NCBI GenBank assembly: GCA_041690355.1 | Contig: JAWLHK010000023.1 | Location: forward strand, 1-64,000 | DNA from: JAWLHK01 sp041690355 [NCBI: bacterium] | GTDB lineage: Bacteria; J088; JAWLBW01 | Direction: 5' to 3' | Length of the DNA: 64,000 bases | Shown here: positions 44,412 through 53,012 of the stretch, piece by piece | Layout of the letters: every line of letters begins with the position of its first letter | Numbering within the stretch: the stretch's first letter is position 1 | Notes under the pieces: generated by a model | Database searches by the model: none | Seen by the model: the letters and a program-made list of their open reading frames with translations, nothing else | What the model was told of the DNA's origin: nothing | Position numbers and translations under genes: made by a program

Positions 44412-45215
44412 ATGTTCCGCCTGCTCACCGCCATGCTCCCGGCCGTCCTCCTGCTGCTGCCCGCCGCCGCGCAGGCCGCCGACGCGCCGCCGCCGGGCCT
44501 GCCCGCGTGCCCGACGAAGACCGAGAAGCCTGAGGTGGCGCCGCTGCTCGAGCGAATGGAACAGATGATGGACGGCCGCTCCTCGGTCGCCACGATGACC
44601 ATGCGCATCAAGACCGAGAGCTGGTCGCGCACCCTCAAGATGAAGACCTGGTCGAAGGGCGAAGACTATGCGCTCATCCGCGTGCTCGAAGGGGGCCCGC
44701 GCGAGACCGGCATGATGACCCTGAAACGCGAGAAGCAGCTGTGGAATTACCTCCCCCAGGCCGGCCGCGTCATGAAGCTTCCCTCGGGCATGATGGGCGA
44801 TTCGTGGATGGGGAGCGACTTCACGAACGACGATCTCGTCGGGGGCAACTCCGTCAGCCGCGACTTCGACAGCGAAGTTCTGGGCACCGTGCGGCACGAA
44901 GGGCGGGATGCCTGGCGCATCCGTCTGACGCCGCGCCCGAGCGCGGCCGTGGTGTGGGAGTCCATCGAAGTCGTGCTCGACCGCGCCACCTGCGTGCCGC
45001 TCGAGCAGCGTTTCTACGACGAGGGCCAGACCCTTGCGCGCACGATGAGCTTCGGCGACGTGCGTACCCTGGGGTGGCGCCACTTTCCCGGTCGCATGGC
45101 GGTCAAGCCGGCCGACGAGAAGCGGGAGACGGTCATCGAGTACGAAGACATCCGGTTCGACGTCGAGATTCCCGACAGCACCTTCAGCCTGCACCGGTTG
45201 CAGCAGGGGCGCTGA
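44412..45215 (+). CDS. LolA-like outer-membrane lipoprotein-sorting protein (copy 2)
   Basis: 267-residue periplasmic protein with a signal peptide ending AAAQAA (about 23). The LolA-like region includes ATMTMRIKTESWSRTLKMKT, MMTLKREKQLWNYLPQAGRV, MKLPSGMMGDSWMGSDFTND and RRTSFGD-like turns in the C-terminal half (TMSFGDVRTLGWRHFPGRMA). It is the same fold as the gene at 31928 but clearly divergent in sequence. As part of an operon with two permeases, an ATPase and a barrel, it probably carries the exported molecule through the periplasm. Confidence 0.88.
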   Translation: MFRLLTAMLPAVLLLLPAAAQAADAPPPGLPACPTKTEKPEVAPLLERMEQMMDGRSSVATMTMRIKTESWSRTLKMKTWSKGEDYALIRVLEGGPRETGMMTLKREKQLWNYLPQAGRVMKLPSGMMGDSWMGSDFTNDDLVGGNSVSRDFDSEVLGTVRHEGRDAWRIRLTPRPSAAVVWESIEVVLDRATCVPLEQRFYDEGQTLARTMSFGDVRTLGWRHFPGRMAVKPADEKRETVIEYEDIRFDVEIPDSTFSLHRLQQGR

Positions 45216-45231
45216 GGAGAGGAGGTACGGC

Positions 45232-46446
45232 ATGCTGCTCAGAATGGCCTGGCGCAATCTGTGGCGCACGAAGCGCCGCACGATTATCACAGTACTCGCG
45301 ATGAGCCTCGGGGTCATGGGGATTGTCGCGCTGCACAGCTACCAGCGGGCCGCCTATGACGAAATGGTCGCGGGGGTCACCCGGGGGATGATCGGACACG
45401 TGCAGGTCGTGGGCCCGGGTTGGCGCGAGGCGCCCGATCTGGGAACCGTCGTGGCCGACGCCGTCGTGGTCGAGGCGCGCCTGCGCGCCGCCCTTCCCGC
45501 TGCAGGTACGGAAAAGCGCGTGCTCGGCGCCGCGCTCGCGGGAGCTGGCGATCGGTCGGCCGGCGTTTCCGTCACCGGCATCGAGCCCGGCAACACCGAC
45601 GGCGCCGCTCTGCTCACCATCGAAGCCGGACGCCCGCTCGGCCCCGCGCCGGCGCGGGAAGCGGTCGTGGGCAGCGGCCTCGCCCGGGAACTCGGCGTGG
45701 CACCCGGTGACGAGCTGGTGCTCTTCGGCCAGGCGGCCGACGGCTCGCTGGCGAACGACCGGTTTCTCGTGGTCGGCGTCGGCGACGCGGGGAGTTACGA
45801 TGCGAACGCCGTGTCGGTTTTCGTCCACATCGCCGACGCACAGTCCTTCTTCAGCCTCGAAGACGGCGCACATCAGATTATCGTGCGCCTGCCCGGCGAA
45901 TCCGTCGATCCCGAGGGTACGGCCGGACACCTTAGAGAAGCCCTCGCAGGCATGCCGGTCGAGGTCTGGGCCTGGGGAGAAATCCTTCCGGAGCTGAAAA
46001 AGACGATGGAACAGAAGATGAAGCAGCAGCATGCCGTCGACTTCATCGTCTTTCTCATCGTCGCGCTCGGCGTGCTCAACACGACCACGATGTCGACGTT
46101 CGAGCGCACCCGCGAGTTCGGCGTCATGGCTTCGCTCGGCACCCGGCGCGGAAGGATTCTCGGCCTCGTCGTCACCGAGACGCTGATCCAGGGGCTGCTC
46201 GGCTTCACCCTCGGGATGGGGGCCGCGGCGGCCATTCTCGCGGCGCTGAGCCCCGTGGATCTCAGCGGCGTCGTGCAAGGCGACGTGCTGGGGGCCCGCA
46301 TGCCCGATCAGCTGATCCTGCGCATCCACGGCGCGGCCGTACTGAGCGCGGGGGTTACCACCCTGCTTACCATGCTTGCCGGCAGCCTGCTCCCCGCGTG
46401 GCGGGCGTCGCGGCTCAAACCGGCCGAAGCCGCGAGGTACGTCTGA
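45232..46446 (+). CDS. ABC transporter permease, FtsX/MacB type (1)
   Basis: 404-residue inner-membrane permease. One N-terminal membrane helix (RTIITVLAMSLGVMGIVALH) is followed by a large periplasmic domain (MacB_PCD-like) and three C-terminal helices (IVFLIVALGVLNTTTMSTFE, VTETLIQGLLGFTLGMGAAA, VTTLLTMLAGSLLPAWRASR). It carries the family motif ERTREFGVMASLGTRRGRI, which contacts the ATPase. Its stop overlaps the next permease start (TGATG). Confidence 0.93.
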   Translation: MLLRMAWRNLWRTKRRTIITVLAMSLGVMGIVALHSYQRAAYDEMVAGVTRGMIGHVQVVGPGWREAPDLGTVVADAVVVEARLRAALPAAGTEKRVLGAALAGAGDRSAGVSVTGIEPGNTDGAALLTIEAGRPLGPAPAREAVVGSGLARELGVAPGDELVLFGQAADGSLANDRFLVVGVGDAGSYDANAVSVFVHIADAQSFFSLEDGAHQIIVRLPGESVDPEGTAGHLREALAGMPVEVWAWGEILPELKKTMEQKMKQQHAVDFIVFLIVALGVLNTTTMSTFERTREFGVMASLGTRRGRILGLVVTETLIQGLLGFTLGMGAAAAILAALSPVDLSGVVQGDVLGARMPDQLILRIHGAAVLSAGVTTLLTMLAGSLLPAWRASRLKPAEAARYV

Positions 46447-47678
46447 TGCTCACCGTTCTGAAGATCGCCTGGCGCAGCATCTGGCGCAACCGGCGCCGCA
46501 CGCTCATCAGCATGAGCGCCGTCGGGTTCGGGCTCCTGCTCATCATTTTCTATTCCGGGCTCATGGCGGGCGTGCTCGGCGATGCGCGCAACCAGCTCGA
46601 CAACACCGGCATGGGGCACGTCGAGATCACGGCAGAAGGATGGCGCGCCCAGCGCGACGTGCGCGCTTCGCTCGCCGAGCCCGACGCCGTGCTCGCCTCT
46701 CTACCGCTTCCCCCGAACACCGATGCGGGATGGCGCATCGTCAGCCGCGCCCTGGTTACCAGCGCCCGGGGCGCCGAGGGGATCGAGCTGCACGGCGTCG
46801 ACTGGGCCCGGGAAGCGACGCTCTCGCACCACGCCCGAACGCTCCTCGAGGGCCGGTTTCCCGCCGACGGCGATCGCCAGGGGCTCGTGCTCGGCGAGAA
46901 GCTCGCCGCGCGCCTCAAGGTCGGCGTCGGCAGCCGGGTGCGCCTCATGGTCCAGGGGACCGACGGCGAGCTCGCCGCCAACCTGTTCCGCGTGCGGGGC
47001 ATTTTCGCATCGCCGTCGCCGGCCATCTCGAAGGGGCGCGTCCTGCTCGGGCGCGAGGCCGCGGCAAGGCTGCTCGGAAGCGGCGCCGCGGGGCATCAGA
47101 TCGTCCTGCAGCTCGATCGCGCGGCGGCCGCCGAAACGGTCGCCGCTGCGGTGCGCGCCGAGCTCGGAGCCGGTTACGAAGTGCTGTCCTACGGCGACAT
47201 GCTCCCCGCGCTGCGCAACATGGAGGAGCTGGGCGACAGCGTCGTGCTCTTCGCGGCGCTCTTCGTATACCTGCTCGTCGGCCTGGGCATCCTGAACACG
47301 ATGCTCATGTCGGTGCTCGAACGCACGCGCGAATTCGGCGTCCTGCGGGCCATCGGCACCCGCCCGGGGCGCGTCGTCGCGCAGGTGCTCGGCGAATCGT
47401 TCTGGATCGCGACCCTCAGCGCCGCCGCCGGACTCGCCGCCGGCCTGGCCCTGACCTGGTACGGTTCGCAGCACGCGATCATCGACATGAGCGCGTCGGT
47501 CGGCGAAGCCTATGAGGTCGGCGGCGCCGTCATGAGCTCGGCGCTGAAGACGGAATTCTCGGTGCGCGCCGCGCTGCAGTCGACCGCCCTGGTCTACCTC
47601 ATGGCGCTGTTCACCGGACTGTATCCGGCGTGGAAGGTGGCGAAAATGCCCCCCGCCGAGGCCCTGCACTCGAACTGA
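46446..47678 (+). CDS. ABC transporter permease, FtsX/MacB type (2)
   Basis: 410-residue paralogue of the preceding permease with the same layout: N-terminal helix (TLISMSAVGFGLLLIIFYSG), periplasmic domain, and three C-terminal helices with ERTREFGVLRAIGTRPGRV. Two different permeases with one ATPase imply a heterodimeric LolCDE-like transporter. The start at 46446 overlaps the preceding stop by 1 nt; an earlier in-frame ATG lies inside the neighbour. Confidence 0.93.
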   Translation: MLTVLKIAWRSIWRNRRRTLISMSAVGFGLLLIIFYSGLMAGVLGDARNQLDNTGMGHVEITAEGWRAQRDVRASLAEPDAVLASLPLPPNTDAGWRIVSRALVTSARGAEGIELHGVDWAREATLSHHARTLLEGRFPADGDRQGLVLGEKLAARLKVGVGSRVRLMVQGTDGELAANLFRVRGIFASPSPAISKGRVLLGREAAARLLGSGAAGHQIVLQLDRAAAAETVAAAVRAELGAGYEVLSYGDMLPALRNMEELGDSVVLFAALFVYLLVGLGILNTMLMSVLERTREFGVLRAIGTRPGRVVAQVLGESFWIATLSAAAGLAAGLALTWYGSQHAIIDMSASVGEAYEVGGAVMSSALKTEFSVRAALQSTALVYLMALFTGLYPAWKVAKMPPAEALHSN

Positions 47679-47689
47679 AAGGAGCGGCC

Positions 47690-48400
47690 ATGCCTGTCAT
47701 CGAAGTCAAGAACGTGACCAAGGAGTACCTGGACAACGGCGCGGTCGTCACCCGCGCGCTGCAGGGGGTCGACCTTACTGTGGAGAAGGGAGAATTCATG
47801 GCCCTGGCGGGACCGAGCGGTTCCGGCAAGACGACGCTGCTCAACCTGATCGGAGCGCTCGATACGGTCACGAGCGGCAGCATCCGGATCGAAGGCCGCG
47901 AAATCACCGGCCTCCCCCAGCGCGACCTTTCCGATCTGCGGCGCGATCGCATCGGATTCGTCTTTCAGGCTTACAACCTCGTGCCCGTGCTCACGGCAGC
48001 CGAGAATGCGGAATATGTGCTCGAGCTCCAGGGCGTTCAGCCCGCAGAGCGGCGCCGGCGCGTCGCCGAGCTGTTCACGCGCATGGGCATGGCCGATCTG
48101 CTCGACGCGCGTCCCCTCAAGATGAGCGGCGGCCAGCAGCAGCGCGTCGCGGTCGCCCGGGCGCTCGCCAGCAAACCGGCCATCATCCTCGCCGACGAGC
48201 CCACGGCGAATCTCGATCAGAAGACCGGCCGCGCCCTCATCGAGCTCATGCGCGAGATGAACCACGAGCAAGGGGTGACCTTCGTGTTTTCGACCCACGA
48301 TCCCATGGTGCTCGAACAGGCCGACCGCATCGTGCGCCTCGTCGACGGAAAGATTGCGGCCGACGAGCGAAAATCCGGATCCGCCCTCGCGGCCGGGTAA
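47690..48400 (+). CDS. ABC transporter ATPase, LolD/MacB type
   Basis: 236-residue cytosolic ATPase of the lipoprotein/macrolide exporter family. Walker [15 protein letters not shown]-loop [12 protein letters not shown], signature [15 protein letters not shown], Walker [13 protein letters not shown] and switch His in STHD. An AAAGGAG site precedes the ATG. It powers the two permeases upstream. Substrate is inferred to be hydrophobic or lipidated because of the LolA-like partner. Confidence 0.96.
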   Translation: MPVIEVKNVTKEYLDNGAVVTRALQGVDLTVEKGEFMALAGPSGSGKTTLLNLIGALDTVTSGSIRIEGREITGLPQRDLSDLRRDRIGFVFQAYNLVPVLTAAENAEYVLELQGVQPAERRRRVAELFTRMGMADLLDARPLKMSGGQQQRVAVARALASKPAIILADEPTANLDQKTGRALIELMREMNHEQGVTFVFSTHDPMVLEQADRIVRLVDGKIAADERKSGSALAAG

Positions 48401-48404
48401 CCCG

Positions 48405-49754
48405 ATGGCGCGTTCGCCCGCATGGCTCCCGTTCGCCGTGGCAGCCTTGATTTCCCTGCCCGCCCCGGCGGCGGCCGCCGAAGTCTGGACTTCGCAGGAC
48501 GGGGGCTATCTGCTCGACGCGCGCGCCTTCTACAAGACGATGGCGTCGGGGTACCGGCTGGCGCCCGGCCTGGTTGCAGGCACCGGAGCGCTGGCCGATC
48601 TGGCGGGGCGGCCCGAGGCGGCGCTGCCGGAGTACGGCGCGACCTCGGCCCATGCCGCCCGCGTGTGGGGAACGTTCGTGTTCGGCGAGCATACCGAACT
48701 GCAGGCCGGATGGCAGGCGGCGGGGAACCTGGCCTCGAACCGGGCCTTCGCGGCCGGAACCGATCTGCTCGGCGCGCCGGCACAGGACGCGGCGAGCCGC
48801 CGCCTCGTCGACTTCGATCCGCTCCTCTCCACCGGCGAACGCTATCAGATTCAACACAACCTCGACCTGCTCGCCCTGAAGTTCGGCGGCGAGCGGGGTG
48901 ACGTCACGATCGGACGCCAGGTGTTTTCCTGGGGCTCGGGGCGGTTGTGGAATCCGACGGATCTGCTGAGCCCCTTCGCGCCGACCGACATCGACCGCGA
49001 AGTACGCCGCGGAGTCGACGCCGTACGCGTCTCGATTCCTCTCTCGCTCACCGCACAGGCCGATGCGCTCTGGCTTCCCCAGAAGACCCTGCGCGAACAG
49101 GGGGCCGTGGCGCGCGTGCGCTTCAATCTGGCCGAATTCGACGTCTCGCCCTCGGTCGCCAAGTATGTGCGCGACGTGGTCTATGGGTTGGATGCGAGCG
49201 GCGACCTGGGAAGCCTCGGCGTGCACATCGAAGCGGCATACACCACTGCACTCGATACGGATGAGCGTTTCCTGCGCGGCGTCGCCGGACTCTCGGCGCA
49301 ACCGGCGGACTCCGTCTTTCTCACGGCGGAATACTATTACAACGGCTGGGGAACCACGCGGCCCGAGGAGTATCTCGACGTCCTGCAGAGTTCGCGGGTC
49401 GCACGGGGCGAAGTCTTCGGGGCCGGACGACACTATCTGGGAATCGTCACATCATGGCAGGCCACCGGGCTGCTGGCGGTCAACGGCATCGTGATCGCCA
49501 ACTTGACCGACCCGAGCGCGCAGCTGGTGCCCAGCGTGGAATACTGGGCGGCGCAAAGCATCCTCGTGCGCGCCGGCGGATACGTTCCCCTCGGCCGCGG
49601 TCCCGACGCAAGCGGTCTGCAGGCGTTGACGCCCCTCGACGCGGCGACAGGAAGCGAAGCGTTCCGCCGGGAAACCGGCAGTCTCGGCCTGCGCAGCGAG
49701 TACGGCGCGAGCCCCCTCGGCCTGTTCGCGCAGGTCGGATTCTATTTTCTGTGA
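48405..49754 (+). CDS. Outer-membrane beta-barrel protein of the export module
   Basis: 449-residue predicted outer-membrane protein. The signal peptide ends APAAAA (about 24). The segment DVTIGRQVFSWGSGRLWNPT with TDLLSPFAPTDIDREVRRGV recalls the GRQ-x3-WG pattern in the outer-membrane protein at 32687. Alternating strands continue to a Phe-rich last strand (LGLFAQVGFYFL), a normal BAM signal. It starts 2 nt after the ATPase stop. It is the likely outer-membrane end of the export system. Confidence 0.8.
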   Translation: MARSPAWLPFAVAALISLPAPAAAAEVWTSQDGGYLLDARAFYKTMASGYRLAPGLVAGTGALADLAGRPEAALPEYGATSAHAARVWGTFVFGEHTELQAGWQAAGNLASNRAFAAGTDLLGAPAQDAASRRLVDFDPLLSTGERYQIQHNLDLLALKFGGERGDVTIGRQVFSWGSGRLWNPTDLLSPFAPTDIDREVRRGVDAVRVSIPLSLTAQADALWLPQKTLREQGAVARVRFNLAEFDVSPSVAKYVRDVVYGLDASGDLGSLGVHIEAAYTTALDTDERFLRGVAGLSAQPADSVFLTAEYYYNGWGTTRPEEYLDVLQSSRVARGEVFGAGRHYLGIVTSWQATGLLAVNGIVIANLTDPSAQLVPSVEYWAAQSILVRAGGYVPLGRGPDASGLQALTPLDAATGSEAFRRETGSLGLRSEYGASPLGLFAQVGFYFL

Positions 49755-49778
49755 TCGGACCCCCGCACCGGCACGCCC

Positions 49779-50807
49779 TCAGGCCTTCGCCGGCACGACT
49801 TTCTGCGGATAGAACCGCTCGACCAGCTGCTTGCAGTAGGCGAGCGGGCTCACCACCGGACGCACGGAGTGCCCGCTTTCGCGCGAAGCGACCTGCAGCA
49901 GCAGCTCGTTCTCGGGCTCGGGGGTGAGCAGGAGCAGGTTGTTCTCGTAGATGGCCAGCGGGAGGATGTGGAATTTGCGGGCCGTCCCGGGATGGATCAG
50001 CTTGAGCATGTCGGGCTGAATCTCGACCGGAAGATAGGGGTCGATCGTCGCGCAGCCGAAGTGGCGGCTCAGGTAGAGCGAGAGCACGCGCGAATCCATC
50101 AGCTCGGCCTGCATGAGCGCCTCGCCGACGTGCGAGCCGGGAAACCGCGCGAGCGCCGCACTCAGTTCCGCCTGCGTGATGATGCCGTCTTCGATGAGCA
50201 TGTCGCCGACCCGGGTGGCCGCCGACCCTTTCTTCTTGCGCTTGAAGGCGAGGGCGATGCCGGCCACCTCGAACACGATGAGATCGCGCGGCTCCTTCTG
50301 CTGGTGCCCTTCCTGAAACGGACGCTCGGTCAGCTTGGCCGGATCGACGTGCCGCGCGAAGAAGTCGGTCGGTATCTTGAGGTGGTCGCGCCGGATCTGG
50401 TGGAAGATGGCCTCGGGGATAATGCGCACGTAGATTTCCTTGCGCATCGCGCTTTCGAGGTCGCGAATCGCCTGGGGCGCCGGCGGATTCATGGCCCCCA
50501 CGACGAACCGGCCGCCCATCGTGTTGATCGGCACGACCCCATGCTGCAGCGCGATGTTACGCGGGAACATGGCCACCACGTTCGGTTTCACGTGGATCTC
50601 TTCGGCGACCCGCAGCAGCGGCAGACCGTGGTAGCGGTTGAGCATGTTGGTCAGCGTGTACTGGCTGACCACCCCCATGTCGAAGAGAATCGTACCGAGG
50701 CGCCCCCCGACCTCTTTCTGCCGCTGCAGCGCCGCCTGCAGAATCTCTTCGGTGATCGCGCCCTGTTTCAACAGCCGCTGGCCAATCGGGGTGGGGCTTG
50801 GTGCCAT
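49779..50807 (-). CDS. MshEN-type protein without ATPase domain
   Basis: 342-residue soluble protein with two GspE/PilB N-terminal (MshEN) modules and no ATPase. The first holds RLGTILFDMGVVSQYTLTNM with LNRYHGLPLL; the second holds RVGDMLIEDGIITQAELSAA with LSRHFGCATID. In MshE and related proteins such RLGxxL...LxxxL motifs bind c-di-GMP. Two such modules on their own suggest a c-di-GMP-responsive adaptor, for example for pilus, gliding or secretion (inference). It converges on the barrel gene, 24 nt apart. Confidence 0.8.
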   Translation of the reverse strand: MAPSPTPIGQRLLKQGAITEEILQAALQRQKEVGGRLGTILFDMGVVSQYTLTNMLNRYHGLPLLRVAEEIHVKPNVVAMFPRNIALQHGVVPINTMGGRFVVGAMNPPAPQAIRDLESAMRKEIYVRIIPEAIFHQIRRDHLKIPTDFFARHVDPAKLTERPFQEGHQQKEPRDLIVFEVAGIALAFKRKKKGSAATRVGDMLIEDGIITQAELSAALARFPGSHVGEALMQAELMDSRVLSLYLSRHFGCATIDPYLPVEIQPDMLKLIHPGTARKFHILPLAIYENNLLLLTPEPENELLLQVASRESGHSVRPVVSPLAYCKQLVERFYPQKVVPAKA

Positions 50808-50835
50808 GGGGGAGACTCCTCTCGGGTGAACTCGG

Positions 50836-51591
50836 TTACCGCGCCGACTGGCCTCCGTCGATGACCAGGGTCTCGCCGGTCATGAACCGGCTCGCGTCCG
50901 AGGCCAGGTAGACCACGAGCGGCCCCAGTTCTTCGGCGCGTCCGAAGCGTCGGGCGGGAATTTTGCGGAGCATGGCGGCAGCGATCTCCTGATCCCCCGT
51001 GCTGCCGACGGTCATCTCGGTTTCGAAGTAGCCGGGCGCGATGGCGTTTACCTGTATGTTATACCGCGCCCACTCGACCGCCAAGGTACGGGTGAGCTGC
51101 ACGAGCCCCCCTTTGGTGGCCGTATAGGCGGCCAGGCCGGGTTCGCCCTTGAGGCCGAACATCGAGGCGATGTTGACGATGCGCCCGCCGCGTCCGTGGC
51201 GCACCATCTCGCGGGCAGCCGCCTGCGCGAGCAGAAAGGGGGCGGTCAGGTTGATGTCGAGCGTGCGCCGCCAGTCCTGCTCGGTGACTTCGAGAGACGG
51301 GGCGTACCCGCTGACGCCGGCATTATTGACGAGAATGTCGAGGGCGCCAAGTTTTTCGACGCAGGTCCCGGCAATGCGGCCCGCGGCCCCCTCGGCGGCC
51401 ACGTCGACGGCCAGCGTCTCGCACGTGCCGCCTCCGGCGCGGACCTCTTCGGCGAGGGCGGCAAGGGAGGCTTCATCGCGCGCGGTGGCGAAAATCGCGG
51501 CTCCTTCGCGGGCGAGCGCGAGGGCCATGGCGCGTCCGAGACCCCGGCTGGCGCCGGTGACCACGGCGACCTTGTCGGCGAGCGATCCCAT
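50836..51591 (-). CDS. SDR family oxidoreductase (3-oxoacyl-ACP reductase-like)
   Basis: 251-residue classical short-chain dehydrogenase. The NAD(P)-binding TGASRGLGRA is at residues 13-22, followed by NNAG, the catalytic Ser in VNIASMFG, and YTATKGG with the Tyr-x3-Lys pair. It ends with LVIDGGQSAR. These point to a FabG-like or glucose-dehydrogenase-like enzyme; the substrate is open. The ATG at 51591 starts the Rossmann domain directly. Confidence 0.93.
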   Translation of the reverse strand: MGSLADKVAVVTGASRGLGRAMALALAREGAAIFATARDEASLAALAEEVRAGGGTCETLAVDVAAEGAAGRIAGTCVEKLGALDILVNNAGVSGYAPSLEVTEQDWRRTLDINLTAPFLLAQAAAREMVRHGRGGRIVNIASMFGLKGEPGLAAYTATKGGLVQLTRTLAVEWARYNIQVNAIAPGYFETEMTVGSTGDQEIAAAMLRKIPARRFGRAEELGPLVVYLASDASRFMTGETLVIDGGQSAR

Positions 51592-51651
51592 CGCCCTTAG
51601 GATACCGGGCGGGTGAAAATGGTGCCAGCGCGGCCTCGGTCGTGCGTTCTC

Positions 51652-51688
51652 GCGGAGGGGGGGAGTGGGGGTGGGGGAGAGGGGGGGA
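51652..51688 (+). repeat. G-rich dispersed repeat, copy 1
   Basis: 37-nt G-rich block of the pattern GCGG-A-G7-AGT-G5-T-G5-AGA-G7. It differs from the other copies by one T inside the central G run. It lies between the SDR and response-regulator genes. Four or more G runs on one strand could form a G-quadruplex. Confidence 0.85.
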
Positions 51689-51761
51689 CGACGTGAGCCC
51701 ACGGTGTTCACGGGGACTGGGGGGACAAGAAAGGGCCGGACCCCAGCGCCCAGCGTCCCGG

Positions 51762-52157
51762 TTACGCCGGGGTTCCCTGCGCGACCGGGAGGTGCTTGCG
51801 GATCGTCCTGAAGAAGTGATCGATGTCGATCGGCTTCGTGATGTAGTCGTCGGCGCCGCAGGCCATCCCCGCGCGGATGTCTTCTTCGCGCGTGCGCACC
51901 GAGACGAAGATGATCGGGATGCGCCGATAGTCGGGGTGGGCTTTGACCGCTTTGCAGAGCTCGAAACCGTCGACCCAGGGAAGCTCGATATCGAGCAGAA
52001 TGAGGTCGGGCTTCTCGATACGGATGTTCGAAATGAGCTTGATGCCGTTGGCCGCCGTGAAGACCTGAAAACCATCGCTTTCGAGCGTGGCCTTGAGAAA
52101 GTCACGGACGTCAGGATTGTCCTCGACGAGCAGTATTTTCGGTGCGGCGGCTGACAT
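51762..52157 (-). CDS. Single-domain response regulator (CheY-like)
   Basis: 131-residue receiver domain without an output domain. The acidic pair is in ILLVEDN, the phospho-acceptor Asp in LILLDIELPWVDG, Ser/Thr in IFVSVRTRE and the conserved Lys in DDYITKPI. Such receivers relay phosphate or bind partners directly. No kinase gene is nearby. The ATG at 52157 gives the normal length. Confidence 0.95.
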   Translation of the reverse strand: MSAAAPKILLVEDNPDVRDFLKATLESDGFQVFTAANGIKLISNIRIEKPDLILLDIELPWVDGFELCKAVKAHPDYRRIPIIFVSVRTREEDIRAGMACGADDYITKPIDIDHFFRTIRKHLPVAQGTPA

Positions 52158-52231
52158 GGGGTTTGCGGCGGAAATTAAACATAGACGACCGCCGCGCGGT
52201 TTGTCAAACGCAGGACCCGGAAATCTGCGGC

Positions 52232-52261
52232 TTGACGCTCTTTCGAGCGCCCCGGTATGAT
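52232..52261 (+). promoter_or_regulatory. Promoter of the DUF2203 gene
   Basis: TTGACG (52232-52237), 18-nt spacer, TATGAT (52256-52261). The ATG at 52270 is 8 nt past the -10, so the mRNA should be leaderless or nearly so; GGAG between them is too close to act. Confidence 0.65.
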
Positions 52262-52269
52262 CTGGAGAC

Positions 52270-52677
52270 ATGCCTGCCGCACCCCGCCTGTTTACCCTGG
52301 ATGAAGCCAACGCGCTCGTCCCGCAGCTGGAACAACTGATCCAGCGCATGCAGCTGCATTACCTCAAGCTCCAGAGCATTCTCGGCCCCGCGGCCGACAA
52401 CCCCGACGAGCTGGCCCGCCGTCTGCAGGACTACCCGGAGCTGCGCTCGCTGCTCGACGACATCGAGCGCTGCGTGAAGACGATCCAGGAGACCGGTGCG
52501 GAATTCAAGGGGGTCGAGCTGGGCCTCGTCGACTTCCGTGCCGTCATCGACGGGCAGGTCGGCTACCTGTGCTGGCAGTTCGGCGAGAAGGAGATCCGCT
52601 GGTGGCACACGCTCGAGGGGGGCTTCGGCGGACGGCGGCCGCTTCCCGGCGCACCGGAGCGCACGGCGCTCAATTAG
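52270..52677 (+). CDS. DUF2203 family protein
   Basis: 135-residue soluble protein. It matches the DUF2203 pattern: FTLDEANALVPQLEQLIQRM at the start, then a helical hairpin, GVELGLVDFRAVIDGQVGYL, and the closing WQFGEKEIRWWHTLEGGFGG. Function of the family is unknown; it is found widely, often as a single gene. It is divergent from the response regulator, and both have short leaders. Confidence 0.9.
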   Translation: MPAAPRLFTLDEANALVPQLEQLIQRMQLHYLKLQSILGPAADNPDELARRLQDYPELRSLLDDIERCVKTIQETGAEFKGVELGLVDFRAVIDGQVGYLCWQFGEKEIRWWHTLEGGFGGRRPLPGAPERTALN

Positions 52678-53012
52678 CACCCTCGACACCCTCGCGGAGG
52701 GGGGGAGTGGGGGAGCGGGAGAGGGGGGGGCCACAAGGGACCCCAGTGAACCCACGGAAGCGCCAAGCGCCGAGCACCGAGCACCAACGAAGCAAGCGCA
52801 GCCCCAATTCTCGCCTTTCTCCGGAAACTCGACCCTCGTCACTCGTAACTCGTCACTCGGAAGCGCCGAGCACCAAGTACCAAGCGCCAACCGACAAGTA
52901 CGATGGGACCCACGCCCTTGTCGGAAACTCGTCACTCGTAACTCGTGACTCATTTGTCGGGGGGAAAGCGTGCGTGTTACGATTCCCCTTCCCCTCTTCC
53001 GGAGACCTCCCG
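52678..53012 (+). other. 335-nt repeat-rich intergenic region
   Basis: No gene. It starts with G-rich repeat copy 2 and then holds two phrase types, each seen twice in slightly changed form. GGAAACTCG ... CGTCACTCGTAACTCG occurs at 52822-52859 and 52923-52953; AAGCGCCGAGCACC occurs near 52768 and 52861, followed by GAGCACC or AAGTACC variants. The composition is very different from the neighbouring genes. Confidence 0.75.
52694..52730 (+). repeat. G-rich dispersed repeat, copy 2
   Basis: Same pattern as copy 1 (GCGGA-G7-AGT-G5-AGC-GGGAGA-G8), 17 nt after the DUF2203 stop. A single C interrupts the third G run. Confidence 0.85.
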
